Source: Ruminococcus sp. UBA4383
GTDB taxonomy: Bacteria > Bacillota > Clostridia > Oscillospirales > Ruminococcaceae
Assembly (NCBI GenBank): GCA_002389995.1
Contig: DGRR01000222.1
Span: forward strand, 1 to 20,379
Length of the DNA stretch: 20,379 nucleotides
Direction: 5' to 3'
Numbering within the stretch: the stretch's first letter is position 1; every line of letters starts with the position of its first letter. Positions 14,628 through 20,379 of the stretch are shown in pieces. The position numbers and the translations under genes are program-made. Under the pieces are notes generated by a model. It was not told the origin of the DNA. It did no database searches and saw only the letters and a program-made list of their open reading frames with translations.

Positions 14628-15317
14628 TCAGCAGCAGTCCCAGTTATAGAGGACATCGCTGAAATCGCAGTTTTTTAGATTTTCCGTCTTTATGAAGAAA
14701 TTTCCTATACCGCTGTCGCCCCACATTACACGGTCATCATCTTCACCGTAATCCGAATCAAGCTGAAAGAGCAGGAAATCATACTTTTGAAGTTCTTCAT
14801 AACACTCACGGGGGTCAAACTGGGTAAAATAAGGATAACCTCCTATTTTATGCCCTATACATTCATCATAGTATTTATCATAATCACCTTTGTCGTTGGC
14901 AGAGTTATTGACCATTTTTGTGAACGTCATTCCGTATTCACCGAAAACAGGGAAACCGTTATATTCATCATCATCATACTGATTCTTTACAAACTTGCTT
15001 TTGATTTCTTTTTCCGTTACTGATTTATCAATTTCGGGATAATAAATCACTCTGAAACCGTCCTGTACTGTCTGGTCAGCGTCAAGCCCTGCAATATCAT
15101 CATTAATAACCCAGAACTGCAAAAGACCTTTTTCGGGAAATTCTTCGAGGTCAACCTCAGAGCAGTCAATCTGTGCGAGAAGTCTGAGCTGTTCGCCGTT
15201 TTTATCAGTCGGGAAATCCCCGTCATGCGGAATATATCCGATACCGCCCGCCTTGCTTTCAAATATTGAAGGTTTTGTATCTGTAAGTTCAATTTTTACA
15301 CATAATTTATCTTCCAT
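14628..15317 (-). CDS. DUF1963 (YwqG-like) protein
   Basis: 229 aa, soluble and very acidic. Features of the YwqG/DUF1963 family are GGIGYIPHDGDFPTDKNGEQ and RLLAQIDCSEV near the start, PEKGLLQFWVI, then GHKIGGYPYFTQFDPRE and YDFLLFQLDSD followed by MWGDSGIGNFFI. Function is unknown; members are cytoplasmic. Slightly shorter than the usual 250-260 residues. The start at 15317 follows AGAGG. This ribosome site lies inside a 20-bp stretch that is duplicated on the far side of a hairpin element, so its leader has probably been changed by an insertion. Confidence 0.85.
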   Translation of the reverse strand: MEDKLCVKIELTDTKPSIFESKAGGIGYIPHDGDFPTDKNGEQLRLLAQIDCSEVDLEEFPEKGLLQFWVINDDIAGLDADQTVQDGFRVIYYPEIDKSVTEKEIKSKFVKNQYDDDEYNGFPVFGEYGMTFTKMVNNSANDKGDYDKYYDECIGHKIGGYPYFTQFDPRECYEELQKYDFLLFQLDSDYGEDDDRVMWGDSGIGNFFIKTENLKNCDFSDVLYNWDCC

Positions 15318-15322
15318 AAATA

Positions 15323-15438
15323 CCTCTATTTAACATCGTCAAATTTGCGCTTTTAGTGCTTGCCTATTCACTCACTTCATTACATTACGTTCGTTCATAC
15401 GGCAAGGCGCAAATTTTCCTCTGATTTAACATCGTCAA
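15323..15438. repeat. hairpin element flanked by 20-bp direct repeats between speB and ywqG
   Basis: The flanks are 15323-15342 and 15418-15438: CCTCT(g)ATTTAACATCGTCAA, identical except for one added G. Between them is a long stem: AAATTTGCGC (15341-15350) pairs with GCGCAAATTT (15407-15416), and inside it CTTGCC (15359-15364) pairs with GGCAAG (15401-15406). The loop, read on the minus strand, is built of doubled words: GAACGAAC, then GTAATGTAAT, then GAAGTGAGTGAA. This resembles a miniature mobile or dispersed repeat with a target duplication, non-coding and without transposase. Identity with any named family could not be tested here. Confidence 0.65.
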
Positions 15439-15459
15439 TTTTCACTGTTAAAGCCTTTT

Positions 15460-16314
15460 TTATTTGCTTAATGCAAGGAGCATTTCCCTGATGATTTTGC
15501 AGGCAACAGCAGTTGAAACCCCTGTCTGGTCATATACGGGGCTTAATTCATTCACATCACAGCCCACAATATTCAGTTCCGAGCATACAAGAGTAACAGC
15601 CTTACGCAGTTCCTCAAAGCTGACTCCTCCTGCTTCGGGAGTACCCGTACCCGGAAATACGGAGGGGTCAAGAACGTCCAAATCAAGGGTAAAATATACA
15701 TTTTTGCCCTTTAAATCCTGAACAGTCTTTTCGAGATTTTCAAAATTAAATTTATTCATATAAGTGTGTTCTTTTGCGAAAACAAATTCTTCCCTGTCAC
15801 CGCTTCTTATACCGAACTGGAAAATATGACCGTCTCCGACAAGTTCATGACATCTTCTCAGAACGCAGGCATGGGATAATTTCTGTCCGAGGTAATCGTC
15901 ACGCAAATCAGCATGAGCATCAAAATGAATTATGTACAAATCCTCATATTCATCTTTTACAGCCATGACCGAGCCGAATGTTACAAGGTGTTCTCCGCCA
16001 ATCATGAAAGGGATTTTCCCGTCCGAAAGAATAGCAGATGTTCTGACGGATATATCCGCAAGAGTTCTTGAAACGCTTCCGAAAGGCAGTTCCAAGTCAC
16101 CGCTGTCGAAAAACTTATAATCCGTCATATCCTTGTCCTGATAAGGCGAATATGTTTCTATTCCGAAACTTTCATTTCTTATTGCAGACGGAGCGAATCT
16201 TGTTCCGGGGCGGAAACTTGTTGTACCGTCAAATCCTGCACCGAAAAGGACTATTGATGAATCCTCATATTCGCTGTCGCAGGCGATAAAGGTCTGAATA
16301 TTCTTACTCAACAT
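15460..16314 (-). CDS. speB: agmatinase
   Basis: 284 aa ureohydrolase that splits agmatine into putrescine and urea with a binuclear manganese centre. Metal ligands are visible: His109 in IGGEH, Asp132, His134 and Asp136 in HFDAHADLRDD, and Asp211 and Asp213 in TLDLDVLDP. FGAGFDGTTSFRPGTRFAP and VNELSPVYDQTG are also typical. Agmatinase rather than arginase is inferred from the neighbouring arginine decarboxylase and spermidine synthase; action on aminopropylagmatine is possible in principle. The ATG at 16314 overlaps the speE stop by 11 nt, with GAGGAG 10 nt upstream, so translation is probably coupled. It ends 142 nt before ywqG, with the hairpin element in between. Confidence 0.93.
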   Translation of the reverse strand: MLSKNIQTFIACDSEYEDSSIVLFGAGFDGTTSFRPGTRFAPSAIRNESFGIETYSPYQDKDMTDYKFFDSGDLELPFGSVSRTLADISVRTSAILSDGKIPFMIGGEHLVTFGSVMAVKDEYEDLYIIHFDAHADLRDDYLGQKLSHACVLRRCHELVGDGHIFQFGIRSGDREEFVFAKEHTYMNKFNFENLEKTVQDLKGKNVYFTLDLDVLDPSVFPGTGTPEAGGVSFEELRKAVTLVCSELNIVGCDVNELSPVYDQTGVSTAVACKIIREMLLALSK

Positions 16315-17155
16315 CTCTTAACATCTCCTCAACATAATTCGGCAGATAAAATGCTCCCGAATGTAAATGTGTATTGTAATATTTTGTTGAAATTCCGAGC
16401 ATACTCCATGCAGTGCCGTTATAATCCCTTACAGGGTGATATTTTTTCGAGGCAAATCCGAAAAGCCAGTGACCTGACGGATATGTCGGGATATGAGCCT
16501 GATATACACGGCTTATCGGGAAACTTTCAACAATTCTCTTGTGTGACCTCTGCATGGCGGCAGCATCTTCCGCATAGAAAGGGCTTTCATGCTGATTTAC
16601 CATGATACCGTCCTCTCTGAGAGCCTTGAAACAGCTTCCGTAAAATTCCTTTGTGAAAAGTCCCTCACCGGGTCCGAAAGGGTCTGTTGAATCGACAATA
16701 ATCACATCATATTTATTTTCACAGCGTCTTATAAATTTAACACCGTCCTCATAGAAAATATGCACTCTTTCGTCATCAAGGCGGCAGGCAGTAGTCGGGA
16801 GAAATTTTCTGCTGACTTCAACGACAAGCTCATCAATTTCAACGAGGTCGATATTTTCAACGCAGTTATATCTTGTAAGTTCACGGACAACACCGCCGTC
16901 ACCTGCACCGATAACAAGAATATTTTTCGGTTCGGGGTGAACAGCCATAGGCACATGGGTAATCATTTCATGGTAGATAAATTCGTCTTTTTCGGTAAGC
17001 ATCATATAGCCGTCAAGGGTGAGGAATCTTCCGAACTCTTTTGACTGGAAAACATCAATCCTCTGAAATTCGCTGTTACCGCTGTAAAGCTGTCTGTCAA
17101 CCTTTATTGAAAATTTAACATTCGGAGTATGACGCTCCGTAAACCATAGTTCCAT
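16304..17155 (-). CDS. speE: spermidine synthase (putrescine aminopropyltransferase)
   Basis: 283 aa. It transfers the aminopropyl group of decarboxylated S-adenosylmethionine to putrescine, giving spermidine and methylthioadenosine. The short N-terminal beta domain (ELWFTERHTPNVKFSIKV) precedes the catalytic Rossmann fold: FLTLDGYMMLTEKDEFIYHE, nucleotide loop VIGAGDGGVVRELTRY (83-88) and VDSTDPFGPGEGLF with the catalytic Asp155 and Asp158. Length and motifs match bacterial SpeE. The ATG at 17155 has CGGAGGT upstream. A gap of 326 nt with unusual repeats separates it from speA, so a separate promoter is possible, but none is convincing. speB overlaps its 3' end. Confidence 0.94.
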   Translation of the reverse strand: MELWFTERHTPNVKFSIKVDRQLYSGNSEFQRIDVFQSKEFGRFLTLDGYMMLTEKDEFIYHEMITHVPMAVHPEPKNILVIGAGDGGVVRELTRYNCVENIDLVEIDELVVEVSRKFLPTTACRLDDERVHIFYEDGVKFIRRCENKYDVIIVDSTDPFGPGEGLFTKEFYGSCFKALREDGIMVNQHESPFYAEDAAAMQRSHKRIVESFPISRVYQAHIPTYPSGHWLFGFASKKYHPVRDYNGTAWSMLGISTKYYNTHLHSGAFYLPNYVEEMLRDVE

Positions 17156-17481
17156 AAAAACCTCCGTTCAAATAATTATAAGAAATACACACGCCCGCAC
17201 ACATTTTACGCACCTTTATACACGGCTTATTTGTCGGTTTTAAGGCAAATACACACCTACACGCCTTTTTTTTATTTTTAAGGGAAAATTAAATAATAAT
17301 ATCCGTGAACGGACTCGCAGGAATTTCCATAAAACAAATATCAATCCGACTTAATGGCGTGTAGGTGTGTAAACGCCGTATTTTCGGGCTTTTTTGGTGT
17401 GTATGCCACACGTCTTTTTACACGTCTTTACACACGGTTGAAAATATTTTTCACCGATATATGGATTTATATAATTTCAAG
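17156..17481 (-). other. 326-nt gene-free region between speA and speE
   Basis: No ORF with coding character. Read on the minus strand it is full of GTGTG/GTGTA words: CCGTGTGTAAAGACGTGTAA, then AGACGTGTGG, GGCGTGTAGGTGTGT and GGGCGTGTGTA. It contains a 15-bp perfect inverted repeat (separate entry) and a tandem CACGTCTTT pair on the plus strand (17408-17429). A weak promoter-like TTGACT...TATATC lies just after speA. It may be a structured mRNA spacer or a degenerate repeat. Confidence 0.6.
17251..17370. repeat. 15-bp perfect inverted repeat in the speA-speE spacer
   Basis: ACACACCTACACGCC (17251-17265) and GGCGTGTAGGTGTGT (17356-17370), separated by 90 nt. On the minus strand transcript these would close a large stem-loop. 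The distal arm is followed there by TATTTGCC, not by a T run, so it is not a simple terminator. Confidence 0.85.
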
Positions 17482-18939
17482 TCAAATCATTACGTTTAAT
17501 CTTTCGATATTCAAATCTTCCGTGCCTGTCATCTGACAGCCCTTAGCCTTTGCGTATTTTATATACTCAATAATTTCGTCCGTGACGAGTTCACCGGGGG
17601 CGAGAATCGGTATTCCGGGGGGATAGCACATAACAAATTCCGTGCAGACCTTTCCCGAAGCCTCATCAAGCGGTAATGAAATCTTATCCGCATAGAAAGC
17701 TTTTCGAGGGGCTTCCGAAACAATGGGGCTTATATACTCATGACTGAGCATATCCGCACCTGTTCTGCTGAATCTTCTTTTTATTTCGGAGAGTGCGGAA
17801 ATAAGTCTTTCAATGTCACGTTTTCTGTCTCCTACGGATATATATGCGAGGATATTTCCTATATCACCAAATTCAATCTGTATGTCATATTCATCACGGA
17901 GCAGGTCATACACTTCAATTCCCGCAAGACCTATCGGCAGAGTGAATATGCTGAGTTTTGAGACATCAAAGTCATAGATACTGTCACCGTTTATGAGTTC
18001 TCTTGAATAGGCATAATAACCGCCTATGTCATTTATTTCAGCCCTTGCATACTCAGCCATTTCAACGGTTTTCTCAAATATTTCCCTGCCGCTGAGAGCG
18101 AGTCTTTTTCTGGAAATATCAAGGCTTGAAAGAAGAAGATAAGATGCACTTGTAGTCTGGGTTAAATTTATCACCTGACGCATATAGTCTGAATTTATAT
18201 TCTTGCCCATTAAGAGAAATGAACTCTGTGTAAGGCTTCCGCCTGATTTATGCATACTTACGGAGGCGCAGTCCGCACCTGCTTTCATGGCGGTAAGCGG
18301 GAAATTGTCACCGAAATAAAAATGTGTACCGTGAGCCTCATCAACAAGCACAAGCATATTATGTTCATGGGCGAGTTCGGTTATTTTCTTCAAATCCGAA
18401 CATATTCCGTAATAGGTCGGATTATTTACCATAATAGCCTTTGCATTGGGGTTTTCCCTTATGGCGTTTTCAACCTGAGAAACGGACATACCGAGAGCTA
18501 TACCTAAACGGCTGTTTGTATCGGGATTGACATACACGGGGACTGCACCTGTCAGAATAAGGGCATTTATGGCACTTCTGTGTACATTTCTCGGCATAAT
18601 GATTTTGTCTCCGCTTTTGCAGGCGTACATAATCATGCTCTGAACTGCAGATGTAGTTCCGCCTACCATGAAAAATGCATTGGCTGCACCAAAAGCCTCA
18701 GCCGCAAGCATTTCGGCATCTTTTATGACGGATACAGGGTGACAGAGATTGTCAAGGGGCTTCATGGAATTTACATCTACATTCATGCAGTCCTCGCCAA
18801 GAAATTCGGTGAGTTCCATATTTCCCCTGCCTCGCTTGTGACCGGGTACGTCAAAGGGTACAACCCTCATTCTTCTGAATTTTCTTAAAGCCTCATATAT
18901 AGGCGCATCAACCTGAGAAAGAGCCACTTCCAAACACAT
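17482..18939 (-). CDS. speA: arginine decarboxylase (Orn/Lys/Arg decarboxylase, aminotransferase fold I)
   Basis: 485 aa PLP enzyme forming agmatine from arginine. Landmarks are VPFDVPGHKRGRG (28-40), LVDEAHGTHFYFG with the PLP Asp200, and SVSMHKSGGSLTQSS with the Schiff-base Lys231; the C-terminal part has EFVMCYPPGIPILAPGE, where substrate is bound. The length fits the short Bacillus SpeA type (about 490) that lacks the wing domain of the large inducible enzymes. Arginine is inferred as substrate from speB nearby; lysine or ornithine cannot be excluded by eye. The ATG at 18939 lies inside the speD 3' end, a 32-nt overlap in another frame, with GGAAGG immediately before it, so translational coupling is likely and the exact start is a little uncertain. 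Confidence 0.92.
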   Translation of the reverse strand: MCLEVALSQVDAPIYEALRKFRRMRVVPFDVPGHKRGRGNMELTEFLGEDCMNVDVNSMKPLDNLCHPVSVIKDAEMLAAEAFGAANAFFMVGGTTSAVQSMIMYACKSGDKIIMPRNVHRSAINALILTGAVPVYVNPDTNSRLGIALGMSVSQVENAIRENPNAKAIMVNNPTYYGICSDLKKITELAHEHNMLVLVDEAHGTHFYFGDNFPLTAMKAGADCASVSMHKSGGSLTQSSFLLMGKNINSDYMRQVINLTQTTSASYLLLSSLDISRKRLALSGREIFEKTVEMAEYARAEINDIGGYYAYSRELINGDSIYDFDVSKLSIFTLPIGLAGIEVYDLLRDEYDIQIEFGDIGNILAYISVGDRKRDIERLISALSEIKRRFSRTGADMLSHEYISPIVSEAPRKAFYADKISLPLDEASGKVCTEFVMCYPPGIPILAPGELVTDEIIEYIKYAKAKGCQMTGTEDLNIERLNVMI

Positions 18940-19690
18940 TCCTTCCGCTGAAAATTTCTATCATCTCCTTGCGGAGATTATTGGTTATATCAAGCCTGCT
19001 TCTCGGAGAAAGTTCTCTCACATCGGTATTAAAGAGGTAATTTTGCAGTTCAATCTCTTTTATGAGCATTTTTGTATGAAACATATTAGCCTGATACACA
19101 TTGATATCAACCGCATCGTATTTATTGAGGATAGATTCATCTATATAATTCTGAATTGAAGTTATGTCATGGTCGATAAATATTTTTTCACCGTCCAAAT
19201 CTCTTGTAAATCCTCTCACACGGTAATCCATGGTTATTATATCCGAATCAAAACTCCCTATAAGATAATCAAGGGCGGTAAGGGGAGTAATTTTCCCGCA
19301 GGTGGCGACATCTATATCGACTCTGAATGTTGCTATGCTTGTATCGGGGTGATATTCGGGGTAGGTATGGACTGTAACATGGCTTTTATCGAGATGTGCG
19401 ACAGTTTCGTTTCCGCCTGACGGAATCATGGTATCATCAGCTATAAGGAAAGTGGCAGATGCTCCCTGCGGGTCATAGTCCTGTCGGGAAATACTCAGCA
19501 CCTGCGCTCCTATCATTTCAGTGAGATGTTTCATTATATCCGTAATTCGTTCGGAATTATAAGCCTCGTCCACATAGGCGATATAGTCAAGCTGAGCCTT
19601 TGGAGTTTTGGCATAGCAGACATCATATATATTGAAACTCAGGGACTTTGTAAGATTATTGAATCCGTAGAGTTTTAATTTATTTACCAC
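18908..19690 (-). CDS. speD: S-adenosylmethionine decarboxylase, E. coli type proenzyme
   Basis: 260 aa. It makes decarboxylated SAM, the aminopropyl donor for SpeE. It self-cleaves at Lys102-Ser103 in HLDKSHVTVHTYPEYHP, Ser103 becoming the pyruvoyl cofactor. Other class 1A marks are TFRVDIDVATCGKITPL with the catalytic Cys131, DYRVRGFTRDLDGEKIFIDH and VNVYQANMFHTKMLIKE. This long E. coli type differs from the short SpeD of Bacillus. The start is set at the GTG at 19690, because AGAGGG lies 8 nt upstream; a GTG at 19699 almost touches that site. It is the first gene of the polyamine series, with a consensus promoter and a structured leader, and its end overlaps speA. Confidence 0.93.
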   Translation of the reverse strand: MVNKLKLYGFNNLTKSLSFNIYDVCYAKTPKAQLDYIAYVDEAYNSERITDIMKHLTEMIGAQVLSISRQDYDPQGASATFLIADDTMIPSGGNETVAHLDKSHVTVHTYPEYHPDTSIATFRVDIDVATCGKITPLTALDYLIGSFDSDIITMDYRVRGFTRDLDGEKIFIDHDITSIQNYIDESILNKYDAVDINVYQANMFHTKMLIKEIELQNYLFNTDVRELSPRSRLDITNNLRKEMIEIFSGRNVFGSGSFSG

Positions 19691-19728
19691 AACACACACC
19701 CTCTTTTACAATGCATAATTAAATTAAA

Positions 19729-19757
19729 GACGTACAGACTTTATCAGCCTGTACGTC
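19729..19757 (-). promoter_or_regulatory. hairpin in the speD leader (possible attenuator)
   Basis: GACGTACAG-A-CT / AG-C-CTGTACGTC, a 9-bp stem, one A/C mismatch, 2 more pairs and a 5-nt loop. On the minus strand it is followed by TTTAATTTAATT, so it could end transcription weakly before speD, or serve as end signal of the dockerin gene upstream. The speD promoter lies between, so it is in the speD leader (about 19691-19819). Confidence 0.6.
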
Positions 19758-19825
19758 CATGAATTTTTTATGGTTTCATATCAATCAACACGCCGAACAG
19801 GACGTGAAAGTTCACGACTTGTATA

Positions 19826-19854
19826 ATTTTATCACATTAAAAGGTTTTTGTCAA
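19826..19854 (-). promoter_or_regulatory. promoter of speD and the polyamine operon
   Basis: Minus strand TTGACA (19854-19849) and TAAAAT (19831-19826) with a 17-nt spacer, starting 15 nt after the stop of the upstream dockerin gene. The predicted leader before the speD start is about 120-130 nt. Confidence 0.8.
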
Positions 19855-19869
19855 TAGATATTTCAATTT

Positions 19870-20379
19870 TTATTCTTCAACGGGAAATTTGTTTATTATC
19901 TTTGCGTCATATTTCTGTATTTCGCTTGCGTCCTGACCTGTAACGCCCGATTTTCCGTCTATATCAGCATTTATGACAGCCTGCTTTTCGAGTGCATATT
20001 TACTGCTGTTTGCGATATACTGGAGTATTCTTACAGCATCGGATATACTTACTTTTCCGTCAAGGTTAGCATCACCGTAAACAATTTTGGAACTGTCATC
20101 GGGAACAGTAGTTTCAGTAGGCTTTTCGTCAGCAGGTTCATCAACGGGTTTTTCATCGGGCTTGTCGTCCTTTATGTCAGCACCGCCCATACCGTCAGCG
20201 GAAGTGCCGTCAGGTTCGATTCCGTAGTAAAGTTCACCGTTTACATAAGTGGGAATATAGGGAGTTATATAGCCTTTTACAGAGCCTTCGGCATCAGCTT
20301 CGCCTTTTTTGCCGAGGATATCCTTGTTTGAGTAGTCATTTTCAGCGTCCCAGCCTGAGCCGTAATCGGGCATTACAAA
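19870..20379 (-). CDS. dockerin-containing secreted protein, C-terminal part (partial)
   Basis: The last 170 codons of a larger gene; the frame is open to the window edge, so the Met at 20373 is probably internal. The visible part has an unrecognised region (MPDYGSGWDAENDYSNKD, then GYITPYIPTYVNGELYYGIE), perhaps the end of a catalytic or binding module, a linker of about 30 residues rich in Pro, Asp, Glu and Lys (DDKPDEKPVDEPADEKP), and a type I dockerin (last 70 residues). Calcium loops are DANLDGKVSISD and the regular 12-residue DIDGKSGVTGQD. The enzyme class cannot be told from this fragment. No terminator follows before the speD promoter except the leader hairpin. Confidence 0.85.
   Translation of the reverse strand, partial: FVMPDYGSGWDAENDYSNKDILGKKGEADAEGSVKGYITPYIPTYVNGELYYGIEPDGTSADGMGGADIKDDKPDEKPVDEPADEKPTETTVPDDSSKIVYGDANLDGKVSISDAVRILQYIANSSKYALEKQAVINADIDGKSGVTGQDASEIQKYDAKIINKFPVEE

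Noticed and set aside
15341..15416. Hairpin element as a plain rho-independent terminator of speB
   Set aside because: No T run follows on the minus strand, the loop is 36 nt and the flanking duplications are unexplained by a terminator.
17156..17481. GTGTG-rich region as a CRISPR array
   Set aside because: The words have irregular length and spacing, no constant repeat-spacer unit, and no cas gene is nearby.

Overview
The window (20,379 bp) comes from a low-GC, AT-rich-spaced Firmicute of the Ruminococcus type (Oscillospiraceae/Ruminococcaceae). The pointers are three type I dockerin modules of the ruminococcal kind (each with a GDxNLDGxxSISDxVRILQY first half), a cohesin-like module, a clostripain-type C11 protease, Gram-positive ribosome binding sites, and a full set of spermidine genes as found in gut clostridia. 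The genus is inferred from these families; no rRNA or marker gene is present to prove it. No transposase, phage gene or CRISPR array was seen.

Left part (1-4100): the 5' part of a class II fructose-bisphosphate aldolase gene running off the window; a small Cys-tailed lipoprotein facing a small XRE regulator, with a palindrome placed exactly in the lipoprotein promoter; a tRNA-Leu(CAG) with its own promoter; an HD-GYP membrane sensor protein; and an HtrA-type membrane serine protease.

Middle (4200-7740): a plus-strand pair of secreted dockerin proteins. The first is scaffoldin-like (cohesin-like, Big2-like, dockerin); the second has an unknown beta-rich domain plus dockerin. The two share a 75-bp exact repeat at their 3' ends. 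Then come an AqpZ-like aquaporin with an odd Pro/Ala-rich tail and a tRNA-Pro(CGG).

Right part (7781-19854): about 12 kb of co-oriented minus-strand genes dominated by polyamine synthesis. In order of transcription: speD, speA, speE, speB, then a DUF1963/YwqG protein, a YdjM-like membrane protein, two DUF3592 paralogues, carboxyspermidine dehydrogenase, an unrecognised 171-aa protein, nspC and a C11 protease. SpeA and SpeB take arginine through agmatine to putrescine. Putrescine can then become spermidine by two chemically different routes encoded side by side: SpeD/SpeE aminopropyl transfer, or the carboxyspermidine route (CASDH/NspC). The speD promoter is followed by a structured leader of about 120 nt that could be an attenuator or riboswitch. 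A hairpin element flanked by 20-bp repeats sits between speB and ywqG, and a GTGTG-rich region with a 15-bp inverted repeat separates speA from speE.

Right edge (19870-20379): the C-terminal part of a third dockerin protein, running off the window.

The most notable points are the dual-route spermidine locus with its candidate RNA leader, the small flanked hairpin element at 15323-15438, the scaffoldin-like protein, and the dockerin tail duplication.
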